Of a stretch of 64,000 bases of DNA, positions 47,946 to 59,832 are shown in pieces. Under the pieces are notes generated by a model. The model saw only the letters and a program-made list of their open reading frames with translations, was not told where the DNA came from and did not search any database. Within the stretch, counting starts at the first letter, position 1; every line of letters begins with the position of its first letter. Position numbers and translations under genes: made by a program. Origin of the DNA: Tretioscincus oriximinensis (lineage: Eukaryota; Chordata; Lepidosauria; Squamata; Gymnophthalmidae); contig JAJVDF010000257.1 in the NCBI GenBank assembly GCA_022410635.1, positions 350,031 through 414,030 on the forward strand. The letters are read 5' to 3'.

Positions 47946-49520
47946 ATCCATCGGATAAATTTTTGGCTCTCTCCACTAGTTCTAGAATGAAGCATTGATA
48001 GCCAAGCAGTTCAGACAAGACTTTATTCCAGAATATTTAAATATAGTGGAATAAGTAAGTGAGGTCTGGATATAATCTTGGCTGATTCAAAATATACGGA
48101 ATGCAGCGAGTGAGAGTCTTGGTATTAAATAGCTTCTTGTTTTGCCTAACTGGGAATGATGTTGACATGATGTGGCTGGCCTGATTATTCCACACATAAA
48201 CTGCAGTCATCCAATTGATACTTAGTTCCCAAAACTAACCTCTAAATTAGATGCTTGTGCTGATTTTTGGATCTTAAACTAACTAGTTAGTGCCACATAG
48301 CAAATCTTAGAGAATTTCTAAAAATAGTTAATGTGGCTGTTCAAGGCTTGATGCACAAAGGAAAACATTTACAAATGCCATCAAGAGAAGCCAAGCTCTA
48401 GGATATTCCTAAAGTAGCTCTTTGACTCTTGGACATAAGTCTCTTAATTCACATAAAATTGCTTAAGTTTTTATTTTTATTTTTTTAAGAATGCTAATTA
48501 GGAATTCCAAAATGTTTTTTCATTGTTGTCACTGCTTCTCTTGGCAGAATTTGTAGCAAAGTGTTGGATGTACAGCATATTAAATAAAACGCTGAACTTT
48601 GTCTCTATTTGAAAAGTAGGAATAATTTGCAGATTTGAAGGAGATTAAAGAGGTATTTGATTGTCCACCAAGCCAAGAGACTTAGAAAATGTATTTTATC
48701 CTCAAAACATACAATGAAGATGCAAGGAGTTTTATTTAGGCGATTTTTAGGTGATTTCCTGAAAGATCTTGATTTTTTTTCCTTTTCTGTATTAAGTTGC
48801 ACAAGAATCATTCACAGCTGTTTTATACCTATGTACAAAGTAAACCAATTACCTAAAACTGAAAAAACCCTCAATCACACCATTACTATGAAATTCTATA
48901 ACCTCATATGTGGCTAAAGAATTTGGTGTTTATTGCAAGGAATTGGTATTTATTACAAAAAAACCAGCTAGATTATTCAACTTTATTTTTTCTCTATGAT
49001 CTCGTTGGATTTCAATTTTTCTAAATCCTGGCCATCCTGGGCAATGTTCAGATTTCAAGCAACATATGGAGGAAAGGAAGATAGCAAAGTGTGGATTAAT
49101 GAAATAATGATACCAGATTGGGACTATGGAAAACTTTCAGTTCTCTATTCTGCATAAAAGCAGTATATCCATTCATTGATTAAAAATATTTCATTTTTGC
49201 AAGTTGTCTCCTACCATCATTTGAGACAGTCATATTCTGTTCTTCAATTTCTGGAATAATATTAAAAAAGCTTTTGAACTATATGATTTCAATAGAAAAT
49301 ATCATCATTCGTGCTTTTCTGTTTGCTTTAATTAGTTTCAGCTTATATACTGAAGAGGAAGTGAAGAGTTCCTTGACTTTTTTTAATTTAATTGTATTTC
49401 TGGTAAACCACAGCTCTATGATCATTAAATAGTAGCATGAACTTTACTAGTTTTAAAGCTTTCCTAAACTTGGTAGAAATAGCAATTACATCATTAACTG
49501 TTCATATTGATCTCATTTAG
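47946..49520. other. Intron end before the VWC5 micro-exon
   Basis: AT-rich, nothing recognised. It ends at acceptor tctcatttag. Confidence 0.6.
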
Positions 49521-49566
49521 GGAAAGATTCTGAACCGAAAAGGATGCTGTCCCATTTGCACTGAAA
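49521..49566 (+). CDS. BMPER: BMPER internal micro-exon: end of VWC domain 5
   Basis: A 46-base exon reads GKILNRKGCCPICTE plus the first base of a Lys codon. The acceptor is tctcatttag and the donor is gtgagt. The CCPIC motif closes VWC5. The final A joins AG at 55430 to give the Lys of the CTE-K-PGVC linker, which leads into the VWD domain. It is too short to be found as an open reading frame. It is supported by exact phase with both neighbours and by its residue match to the BMPER family. Confidence 0.95.
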
Positions 49567-50559
49567 GTGAGTAAGTTCATTCTTTTCATTGTTTTACCAG
49601 TTTCTTAGCAAAGTAATATGTTCCTATCCCATTTTTGATAAATATAGAATGCATGTGTTGCAACATTTGATTCCTCACAAATGTAGCTTTGCCCTCCACA
49701 GCTTTCCACCAAGTATCTCATTCAGATAAACTAATTTGCCTCAGTACGTTTTCATTCTAGTTGTGTACAGTATGTGTGACATCATTGTTCAGCTACAAAT
49801 AACTTTAATAGGTGTCTACAACTGGGTAAAGGCATCATTTGCACGCGTGATGCTACTCTGTCCATTTAGACGGTGCAAATAAAATCTCCATATTCCAAGA
49901 AAGGTGAATTCCGCACATCTTCTGAAATAACAATTCTATATATAACAATTCTTACATCATCATCATCAACATCATCATCATCAACCCTTCCCTCCTCCAC
50001 TAGTGGCAAGGTGCACCTCTTAGTTCAAAACATTCTTTCCTCTGTGTTTGCTCTAGGGATTTAATTAGATTCTAAAATAATTTCCATTCCACCTCTAAAT
50101 TAAAGCTACTACTAACTGTGGTGAGACATACACATCTTTGGGGGGTTTATATGCATGGTTGAGATAGAACGTTTATTAAGATTTACTTTTATTTTTGTTT
50201 CTGCTACCACCATTCAAATATGCAAAATGATATTAAAGTATTGTTGGTTTTATGAGTCTCCAAGTGTTTATTTCTATGTGTGAACCATACACCAGTACAA
50301 ACTCTGGGCTTATAGGAATCTCTTCTTATTGTTCACTGTCTTACTAAATAAAGGAAGCGTATGTATAACAATTTCATCATTATTTAAACTACTGAATCAG
50401 TAAAGGAATACAGAAAGAGTTTATTCAACAAAGTTGATACCTAGGATTATAGCTGGAAATTTTAAACAATAAAATGGCCAAGATGGAGTTCCTCTCAGCT
50501 GTCTTTCTGTTGTAAAAGCAGCCTCCCCCCCACAAACTTGATCTTAGCCAAAATGATTA
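49567..50559. other. Intronic sequence with a short (CAT)n run
   Basis: A CAT/CAA run is at 49956-49985. Otherwise nothing is recognised. Confidence 0.5.
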
Positions 50560-50642
50560 GAAATTGGTGACTTTGGGCCAGTCACAGTTCTTTAGAACTC
50601 TTTCAGCACTGCCTATTTCACAAGATGCCTTTTGTGAAAGGG
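50560..50642 (+). mobile_element. SINE body fragment
   Basis: ttggtgactttgggccagtc, acagttctttagaactct and cctatttcacaagatgcctt correspond to the SINE body at 9570-9640. The head and 3' tail are missing. A microsatellite follows directly. Confidence 0.65.
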
Positions 50643-50790
50643 GCATTATTATTATTATTATTATTATCATCATCATCATCATCGTCATCGTCATCGTCAT
50701 CATCATCATCATCATCATTGATGATGATGATAAATAGTAGTAATTGTAGTAGTGGTAGTAGTGGCAGTAGTGGCAGTAGTAACATATGAT
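50643..50790. repeat. Compound trinucleotide microsatellite
   Basis: (ATT)n, (ATC)n with GTC variants, (GAT)n and (GTA)n in succession. The poly-Asp/Asn frame is an artefact. Confidence 0.95.
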
Positions 50791-52039
50791 GTCTGAAGGG
50801 ACTTAGCAACATACATGAATCACTATTTAATTCTTCTTTTATAAAATGAAGATGTTTCTTAATACTGGATCATCTTCAAGTCTGCATCTCTTTGGCCTTT
50901 GCTTGAAGTACATTTAGATGACAGGAATTAGCAAGAAGTGACAGAGTTAGCAAATCAGAAGGTTAGCAAACAATCTCCTTTTTCATAAAAGAGAATTATT
51001 TGACAAGCAGCCCAGAAACTGAAGAAATACTTTGGAGCTAGTAGTCAATAACTCTTCACTTGTTGGACTGGAACTTGATGTTTCAAATATTCCTTGTTAA
51101 ATGAGTGCAATCTAGGTTCACTTTCAAAGATGTGGTCATATATTATTGGGTAAGTACTTACACATCTTCTCCAAAGAAAGCAATGCAAAATGATACATCT
51201 ACTTAGTACAGATTTATAAAGCCTCATGGTGCTGTTATATAAAGTCTGGTAAAAGCAAAATGTGATAGAAATCTACAAGAATTCAGAGAGTGTGCAAAAT
51301 AGGAAGTCAAAAGAGAACAGCACACAAACATTCAAACTTCCCTGGATGTCATTAGATAGTCAGTGTGGTTAACAGTGTCTTGAATTAGTTAAATACTTCT
51401 ACAGTTATTCACTCTGGTTATCTTTCTAACCAAAGCTAATTTGTTATGTAGCTTAAATTTGAACCAAACATGTTGCTATGAATGAAAGTACCAGACTGGT
51501 GGTAAAAGAACTATCACTGAGTTATTTAAAATTATTTACAGTAATGAAATGTTTATAGGATATTTACCTGTGTTCCAGATTCAGCACCTTTCTTGTTTAC
51601 ACACTGATGCATACCAGAGATGCATCACCTTCTGCTAGTTCAGACCAGAAAGCTCGTGATTACTGATTAAAGAATTCCACTAGCATATTAGCAGCTGGAA
51701 ATATACAGAAGATACAAACCTCAATTTTCTAGTTATTGAAAGATTCAATAATGCAAAGTAGATTCCCTGCGAGTCCAAGGCACAAAGTCTTCGCTCTCAG
51801 CATACAGCAATTGGTGTTAAAGCTTACGCAAACTTCAGGACTAGTGGGAAGCTACCCACTAGAACAACCATTGCAGTGTAAATGGTATTGTGATCCAAAT
51901 CAAAGGATGTAAGCCTGATAAATGGAGAAAAGCCTGAAATTTCTTTAAAATAAATAAGCCCCCACCATTAACTAGTATAATACTTTGTCTAAAGTTCCCT
52001 CAGTTTAACTGAGATTGTATCCCAACTTTGTTTAACACC
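50791..52039. other. Intronic sequence, nothing recognised
   Basis: Non-coding. No element seen. Confidence 0.5.
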
Positions 52040-52041
52040 TA

Positions 52042-52237
52042 GGCTGACCAGATGACCCCTTTTGGGGGGGTTGAAAACCCGGTTTTGGGGTGCCCCCCAG
52101 TTTTTTCTGAGGAAATTTTTTTCAAAAAAAGTTTTTTTAATTTGTTTTTCTTTTTTTATTTTGTTTTGTCAGAAAAAAACGGGAGGCACCCCAAAAATGG
52201 GTTTTCAACCCCCCCAAAAGGGGTCATCTGGTCAGCC
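52042..52237. mobile_element. MITE with 39-bp perfect inverted ends and TA duplication
   Basis: The left end, beginning ggctgaccagatgacccctt, is repeated without mismatch in inverse at the right end over 39 bases. Imperfect pairing continues to about 65. TA flanks both ends (52040-52041 and 52238-52239). It is 196 bp long with no coding sequence. Confidence 0.92.
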
Positions 52238-52239
52238 TA

Positions 52240-53870
52240 TACCTGCTATTTTTTGCCAAGTTGCATTAGTTATGCGATGTTGGCAATCTAAGACCCAATT
52301 ATTTTTAATAGAAACTGTCAGTGCTATTTTTGATTAAATTAATACAGAATTAATTTTAAATACCAACGTTTTGTTGTCTGAGCAGTATTTTCCAAAATAC
52401 GTTTGAACTCGGTTATCAGTCTTTGAGTTAATTGTTTTACATTCCTGTTATTTAAGAAATCTAATATCATACTACATGTTAGGCAATAGAAATATAGTGA
52501 CCATTATTTTCATAAAGGTTTTATAATATTGTTAACCCTTTTCTATCTGATTTTTTGCCAGGTATCCCATATTTTAACTTGGTTATCAATTATTTTACTA
52601 ATGAACAGCATTTTTCTTCTATTACATTATTTCCATATTTTATCGAAGTCAAGTAAGAACATTTGGGATTTTTCTATTAAAAACCAATTAGGGAGTGGCA
52701 CCCTTTTATATCATAGGTGAAATATGAAAAGCACCAAAATACTAAACTGGGAACCCCCCACCCACCATTAGAAAAACTCTTTTGCCTTATGTATGCTGCT
52801 AATTTGGATGTTTCATTTTGAACGCAAACAATGTTATCTATTTTGGTTTCTTTTGGTTATCTTTTGAGGGGACAATTGGTAAAACTTAAGATTGTAGGTA
52901 TTATTTTCACAATGGCTATCTGGCTCAGTAAAGTGAAAAGATGTACTTTATCCCATTTTTAATTAGACTTTTAGTCTTATTAATAAAAAGAGTTTATGAT
53001 AAGCACCCATGTCTTCTTCTACAACTCTTCCTTTTTCGAAAACAAGATAATCAAATGGAAATTGTTTCAGTAGGAGAACATGAACTAAAGTGAGTTATAT
53101 CTATGACATAGTCTTTTTCTGAAACAGAATGTTCTTGTTTATTGTTTGCAGAACGAATAATGTGGTTCATTTCTATTCTACATATAAGAAAGCTCGCTTT
53201 CAAATTAAATATTTGTTCCTATTTGACTTAAGCATTAAACTCTGAAGTCTGATTCACATTCGGCTACTTGTATTTTGTGTTTCTATTTTTTATGACACAT
53301 TTTTACTTAGAAAACACCCAAGACCCTCTTAGTTATGGTTTACATAATATTTTCCTTGGCTGCTATAAATTAATTGCAAGTCTTGCCTTACATCTAGACA
53401 CTTTAGAATTAACTCTTTTCTGGGTGTTCTGCCCCTCCTTACCTTGGCTGCCCTTTGTATGGATTATATTCATCTNCACAATCTGCCTCATGGCAATAAA
53501 TCCCCATTTCTGTGCATTGTCATGCCAATTATTATATACAACAAAAGCAGTCCAAAAATATTTAGAGCTTCTTCCAATGTATAAGTAACTTAGAGTATCA
53601 GTTCACCACACTACGAGCCCTGACAGTGAGATTGCCAAATTGGAGAGTACTATTTTACTCAGGAGAGTAAGTGCTGAATATCTTGACTAACTCTAGCTGC
53701 AAACGCACTAGGGCTAAAAACGGAAGCAAAAGCGCTTTGGAAATCTCTGAAACCAATCTGAAGTGAATGCCAAATCCCCTGTCTATTTCCAGTCCTGTTT
53801 CAACATTCTCTCCCAGCTAGCTGTTCCATCCGCAGCTGCTGGGTGCCTCCTCCCACTCCCCTGTCCCTAC
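52240..53870. other. AT-rich intron, possible very old LINE debris
   Basis: Minus-strand translation of 52300-52720 has a faint L1-like composition, but no motif I could defend. The + strand hydrophobic frame at 53268-53588 has an N and no domain. Treated as non-coding. Confidence 0.35.
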
Positions 53871-53872
53871 TT

Positions 53873-54165
53873 CTGTTTCTAGCAACAGTAGCCACTTTCC
53901 CCCTTCCTTCTTCTTTCAGGGATGGAGGAGCTTCGGGTTGACAACAGGAAGGTAAGTGACCCAACTGGTCTTGGAGTCTACTCCATCACCTCCCTGAGCA
54001 GAGTAAGGCTAAGAAAACTTTTTCCATGCTCAGGAAGGGGGTGGAGAGTAAGCTTCTTCAAGACGCAAACCCAGCAGGGCTGCTTTCCTTCCCATTGTCA
54101 GCCCGAAGCTTCTCCCTCCCTCCCTGAAAGAAGGAGGAAGGGGTAAGTGGCAGCTGCTGCTATTG
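53873..54165. mobile_element. Fold-back element
   Basis: The left arm, about 53873-53955 (cacttt ccccc ttccttc, ggagcttcgggttgacaaca), pairs with the right arm, about 54082-54165 (ttgtcagcccgaagcttctc, ctgaaagaaggaggaagggg). About 125 bases lie between. No coding sequence. Superfamily unknown. Confidence 0.6.
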
Positions 54166-55104
54166 CTGGGAAATGAGTAACTTCATCGGAGGTTATGAAA
54201 GAAGTTGCTGTGCACTGTGACTCTTATTCTGTCCCCACTGTGTCATATTCTGGTTTTATCTTGCAATTGGATCCTACCATCAACCTGCTAGTGTAGACTA
54301 CAGCAGACCTAGAATGTGACATGTGGATGGTCAAGCTCTGTACTGTGATACAGTCTAGAATAAGGCTCATTGTGGACAGGACCTCATAGATCGTGTTCAT
54401 TTCAATGAAAAAGGCTAAAGCATGATATTTATTTTCGTAGAAATCAGACTAGATTTCATTTGCTGAACTTTACTTGAATTGTGTCCTATGACTATATTAT
54501 ATGTTTATATCCAATTCTACTTACCCTTTGAGTCTCAGGAGTTTTCTACATTTACCAGTGCAGTAAAATGCAATCCAGTGGTTTCTTTCTTCTGCATGCT
54601 GATATGAACCAGAATGGTTCTACCTCTGGCTAGATAGTTTTCTGTATTAGATGGAGCACAGACCAGATGAGGTGAGGAGGCTCAAAATGGTCCAAAAAGA
54701 TCTACGTGTTTTCTAGCACCACATAAACCGGGCCATGGAAGCATGCAAATGTGACACGTACTTTCACACTCTGATTTAGCAAGAAACCCATTTTGTGGCN
54801 CACCAAAGTGAATTGGTGTGGTCTGAGACTTGTGGCCTGAGACTTGGTGGTCTGAGACTTGTGGCACACCTTTGCTGTAAGCATGAAAAAACCCTGGTTT
54901 TTCAAGGAAAAACATTTTGTGGGATTAATACGTACTCATTTTGTTGTGTGCTTTACTTTAGCTGAAATTACACAGAAAACATAAGCACTGTTAATCTTTC
55001 AGAAAAGATTAAGACCTCATCTTTTTATCAGAGTTAGAAATAGTGCAGGGCTCCCTTGCAATGGGTTGAGTTACTGATCAAAACTAGAGGCAGTCAATAA
55101 CACA
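54166..55104. other. Intronic sequence with a short direct repeat
   Basis: A gtctgagacttgtggc unit is repeated two to three times at 54820-54867. Otherwise nothing is recognised. Confidence 0.5.
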
Positions 55105-55215
55105 AGAGAAACTCTTCCGAGTCAAGCCACAATCCATCCAGTCCAGCATTCCATCTTACACAGTGGCCCCATCAATTGCATCTGGATCCACTAATTGCCT
55201 TTAGACAATTCTTTC
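55105..55215 (+). repeat. Fragment of the 44120 repeat family
   Basis: Reads caatccatccagtccagcat, cttacacagtggccc and catcaattgcatctgg, matching 44170-44225. Confidence 0.55.
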
Positions 55216-55429
55216 TGGAGGTCTAAGTTTTGGAACTGCTGTCTTAATGAGTTCAGTGGAGCCTTTTGTCGACCCCAAATTTGCAACCTTTAGTTTTTTT
55301 ATCCATTTATCAGTTGTAGGTGTTGATCACCAAAACAACTGTTGAATGGTAAATGACATTGGTTCTACCTCTACGATGAAAGCTTGAAAAGTTATTTTTA
55401 CGGTGCTTTTGTTTCTCACTCACCTGCAG

Positions 55430-55759
55430 AGCCTGGCGTGTGCACAGTATTTGGAGATCCCCACTACAACACGTTTGATGGACGGACATTTAACTTTCAG
55501 GGAACATGTCAGTATGTTTTGACAAAAGACTGCTCCTCCTCTGCCTCACCCTTTCAGGTGCTGGTGAAGAATGATGCCCGGCGGACACGCTCCTTCTCTT
55601 GGACAAAATCTGTAGAACTAATATTGGGGAGCAGCACCATCAGCTTGCACCAGCATCTCACAGTGAAGTGGAATGGGACACGAATATCTTTACCTTTCAG
55701 CACAGCACATTTTCACATCGACTTGGAAGGCTATCTGTTGAAAGTGACCAGCAAAGCAG
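55430..55759 (+). CDS. BMPER: BMPER internal exon: GDPH cleavage site and first half of VWD domain
   Basis: This 330-base exon starts [20 protein letters not shown] and runs to [17 protein letters not shown]. It covers the N-terminal half of the von Willebrand D domain. The GDPH tetrapeptide at 55453-55464 is the acid-sensitive Asp-Pro site at which BMPER and other VWD proteins are known to be cleaved. The acceptor is cctgcag and the phase matches the preceding exon. The donor is gcag|gtgggg, a GT site with a weaker +4/+5 context than the other exons. It is accepted because the split Gly codon joins GT CTA GAA at 60927 to give the expected KAGLEISW. If unspliced, the frame would run on to a stop at 55801. 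One position (55696-55698) is Phe where mammalian BMPER, from memory, has Cys. Confidence 0.96.
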
Positions 55760-57934
55760 GTGGGGCTGAAATGTGTGTCCTGGAAGCAAATTTCATATTG
55801 TGATAGCACCATATGCATCTGTAATAAAATTAGAAGGACCCTTCCTGTGCTTGATTACATTTGGTGATGTATCTAGGAGCAAGAGCCTGAGATCTGCATG
55901 TTAGTGTAGGTTATGGCAGGCTGCCATGATATATTTCTAGTGCAGCAAAAGCCAATGAAAGGATAAATGACAACTTGCACTTACTCAGAAATAAAATTAG
56001 ATTCATTATTAAGAATTCTGAGCTTTGGGGGATGATAAACTCAAAGCATTATTACAAAAGGTTTTTGAAAAACCATGTGGCCTATGGATTGAAAACTGAT
56101 ATAAAACCAATTATGCCTTAAGGAGAGATTCTCTGTAAGGCTATGCAAGTTTATTGAGTTTAGTAATACCCATCCAACCCAAACATGTTCCATAAAACAA
56201 AACAAATCCAGAAGGCTTTAGGGAGTTCACCAGCGAATGAGGCCTGCGTGGAAATCCCTTGTTGAACCAAAGACTTCTGCATGCTAGATCCCAAGAGTGC
56301 TGAAGAATCTGTTTGCTGTATCATCCCAAGGTCGGGGAGTGTGTAACATCTGTCTGGGATTGCGTTCTGCATAAATGAATTTCTTCTGTATTTGTATGCA
56401 TTGTGTGCGTGCATGTCTTGCATCACTCAAAGCTGAAATATGATTTAATAGGGGAATGGAGAACATCTGGCTGCTACTTTGAAAAAAATCAGGTGAATGG
56501 CACAGCATAGAAATCTTAATATTGCTGAATCCTAAAAACTCAAGATTGATGACTATGGGACTGCTTTCATTGTTGTCATTTAAAAATAATAATATATGAG
56601 TGTCCACTAGATTTTTGATATTCTTAAGGTATTATTGCTACACATGAAACGCTTAATCTGTTTTTAAAAAACTTTCTTCCAAGTCTAGTATGTTAGATAC
56701 GCAAACATGAATTTTATTATCCTTTATGTAAGTAAGGGTGTTCGTTTTCTGCATGCGATTTGAAACTAGAAATGCCATGACTGAGTGAGATGGAAGCTGT
56801 GGTGTGAAAATGGCACAACATACTCTAGTAATAGAATAGCTGAGTATATACTTGTCTGGCATATCAGACCTGAGAAGCATAGTACCATTTTTCTGGGCAC
56901 CCACATATGGCTCCAGTGACAGGATGCTTCTGAGCACTTGATTACAAGAGCTTCCAGCTGGCAATTATGAGGGCTGTAAACCTTGAGAGCCATTTCCTTT
57001 TGACTGCCCTTGGTTTGAGCCACCGTCCATCCACTCCATACTGGGCTGGATCATTCAGTCCAACACAGGATCAGCCTAGTATGGGTATTTCTTTCCTATC
57101 CAGATTTTTTATCTGTCTGTGGGTTTAACTTCCAGAAGAGATTGTGACAGTTACCAGCCTGGAAAGTTTAATAAAGGATTAGTCAATAGCTACTAAACAA
57201 AGCCTACATAGTGCTTCCATATTAGAAAGATGGGCATGATTCCTCTAGATTCCATTTAAGAGGCAAGAGCAGATTTTATTTATTTACTTCTTCTGCATGA
57301 GAATACCCAGAAGTAGTGTGAACAGCCATATAGCCATATTGTGAATTGACATTTGCCTGGATTTTTTTTTTCTTGACCTCTGAGAGCAACTTTTCCTAGC
57401 TGTGTTCTGAGCTCAGAAGTTCTATGAGCCTTGGTAATCTGGACTTTGGACTATGTGCCTCCGAGTTCCATAACAGGTCATTCTGCTAAAGAATATTGAG
57501 GTCTATTTGTAGTCCAGATCAAGGTCTTATTAATCTGCATTCCATTCCATCTTGTGAAGACAGGATGCATCAATGATGGGTGGAGCCTCCTATATTCCGC
57601 ATTAATGTGTAAAAAGGAAGCTTATAGCCTTCAATATTTATTTACATTTTATAATATAGTGCAGAAAGTTGATGACTTGCAGTGACTTCTTAGGAATGAT
57701 ATCTTGTTCTCCTACTTTCTGATTCTGTGTGACACATCTATGATTGGGGAAAACAAGAAGTGGGATCCTCGGTATAGTGTGCATTGTGCCATTGTTACAA
57801 GTTCATTCTTTTCTGCTGACTTACGAATTTGCCAAGTTTATAAATGTTCCAGAGAAATGTGTGAACATAAATGACAACAAAATTCTGTGTTGTTGTGGCT
57901 ATTAAAAAACAGAAGTACAATATTATAGATTGTA
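55760..57934. other. Intronic sequence, nothing recognised
   Basis: Non-coding. The minus-strand frames 56160-57023 overlap in two frames with no domain. A weak similarity to the 44120 repeat appears near 57030-57080. Confidence 0.5.
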
Positions 57935-58000
57935 CTAGGATATATAATTGCCTTGGATATATAATTGCCTTTGATGTATAATTGCCTTTGATGTATAATA
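57935..58000. repeat. Short tandem repeat, 17-19 bp unit
   Basis: Four imperfect copies of tataattgcctttgatg precede the SINE at 58003. Confidence 0.85.
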
Positions 58001-58002
58001 TG

Positions 58003-58274
58003 CCTCAGTCGCTAAGGAATATGTTTCTCANCTGGGAGATTGGGTTTCGAAGCCCTGTGTCAGATGTGGGGAGGGGTGAACACTTTCCACTAGCCTGTAA
58101 CTCTAGCCAACCAGCTATTCGAAAGCATGAATTGCACGAAATTGCAACTGAATGCAAGTAGATACATGGGAACCACCACAACCTCGTGGGAAAGATAAAA
58201 TGTCAGCCTTCGGGCAAAAATACCCTTGTAAGTCGCTTTGAGTCCCTTTGAAACCCAGTTCTTCTTCTTCTTAG
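58003..58274 (+). mobile_element. Sauria/Bov-B-tail SINE
   Basis: The head is gcctcagtcgctaaggaata with gggtttcgaagccctgtgtc as the B box. The body matches 17721-18028, and the end is gtaagtcgctttgagtccct followed by (TTC)n. The ggtgagaaaagcggggtataa piece of the tail is deleted in this copy. Confidence 0.85.
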
Positions 58275-58639
58275 ACAATAGCTGAATTATTGTGGTGCAT
58301 TGTCTTGAAATATCCACTTGTCTTTAACAATTATTCTTTGGCAACAGGCTACTAATATAGATGGGATGAATTATTTGTTCTCAGAAGATTTTAATTCTTA
58401 CAATACTTCCTTATTTTATTAATAATACACCATTCATTGGTATACTATGAAATTGGCCAAGGAGAATCCTTTAAAATAGTTTGATGCTTGGATAAGCAGC
58501 TTTAAGTAGGGTTAAATTCATGGAAGTCAGGTGTTTCTAATGTCAATAGAATTGATGCCTAAGGAGTGCTTTTAGGTTGAAATGATAGGCAAGTTGCCTC
58601 TATAGACTATATACAGGAAACTTAGAACAGATTAAGTTT

Positions 58640-58790
58640 TTGTTTGTCTTTTGCTTGAAAATGCTGAGAAGCAACAAGCCATTGCATGAGACAGGATAAC
58701 TGGCCTATAGATAAGCTAGGGTCCGATCCAGTAGGGCACCTCTTACATTTTTATGGCAATAGACCATCAGAACTCATTCAGGAGAAATGT
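58640..58790 (-). repeat. Fragment of the 44120 repeat family, inverted
   Basis: gggtccgatccagtagggca followed by cctcttacatttttatgg is the reverse complement of the ataagaacc...gagccctgctgaattggg start at 44120. Confidence 0.5.
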
Positions 58791-59247
58791 CAATGTCCAG
58801 TTCTGGGCTTAGACCCACCTAGGTTGGAAAGTCACTTTATCCTTAATCATCAGAATGATAAAGCCTTTACTAAAGTCATTAAGCCCACAAATGTGGGCTT
58901 CAGCGGCTGGGGCTAGGCAGCACTGGCCTGTTTGCAGCCTCTAGTGGCTTGAGGGTATGGCAAGTCAGAGCAGGCAGGGATTTGTTTAAAACAGTGGGGT
59001 TTTGTTTAAATGCCAAACTGTCATGTGACTCCTCCTTCTCTAACCGGGGGGGGGGGGAATTGACCAATCAATGCCCATAGAAAACCATACGTTTCATAAA
59101 TATAAGGGTATAGATATTCTTCTTGGCAGGTAGGTATTCTCTGGATAAAATGTTGGTGTCTGATTTTCAGAATTGATAGGTTTTCCATTCTTTTGGACAG
59201 GAATCTGCATATAATTGGACAAATCTGAAGTCAAAAAATGCAACACT

Positions 59248-59455
59248 ATGAGGCACAGTGGCGCAGAGGTTAAGAACGACATCCTTTCAACAGAAAGGTC
59301 TTTCGTTCAGCTAACCTCAATATTTGAAATTCGAGATTGATAGGTGCCATCACTTTGTGATGGGAAAGATAGAATGTAAGCCTTTGGGCACAAAGTAACC
59401 TTGTAAGCCGTTTTGAGTCACTTTGGGTGAGAAAAGTGGTGTTCTCTCTGCAGAA
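59248..59455 (+). mobile_element. tRNA-derived SINE with Bov-B-like tail
   Basis: Head aggcacagtggcgcagaggt; body diverged; end ggcacaaagtaaccttgtaa, gccgttttgagtcactttgg, gtgagaaaagtggtgttctc. The 3' region is of the Sauria/Bov-B type. The middle is shortened relative to 17721. Confidence 0.7.
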
Positions 59456-59832
59456 CAAGTATTTTCTGTCTAAGCTTGTTAAATTCTTTTAGTAGTTTTC
59501 AAATAAAAGCTTCATTAACTTATTTATCTTCTAATACTGGCAGCTCCTTAGAATTCTTCTGCATTGTCCTCTCATAAGAAAAAAATCCACAATTCCAAGG
59601 ATATAATTGATGGCCAGATTGTACAGTAGTAGAAAGGAAGTTGACTTCTCTTTCAACATAATTTCTTTGCTTCCCAATTTTATTCTAACTCTTCTGTAAT
59701 ATGAAGAAGAAACCATAGTTTCTGTGCTGTTTTGAATTTTTTAAATTCTCAGGATTTCCAGGTAGCAGGATTGTAGAAGATAATCTGTCTTCAAGGCGCT
59801 TCAAGATACTAACAGCTAACTATGATAGATGA

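Noticed and set aside
50618..50812. Poly-Asp/Asn frame
   Set aside because: Translated ATC/ATT microsatellite.
52300..52720. L1-like fragment on minus
   Set aside because: Only a vague resemblance and no defensible motif.
57935..58000. CRISPR-like short direct repeats
   Set aside because: Repeats are adjacent with no unique spacers and the DNA is a vertebrate intron.
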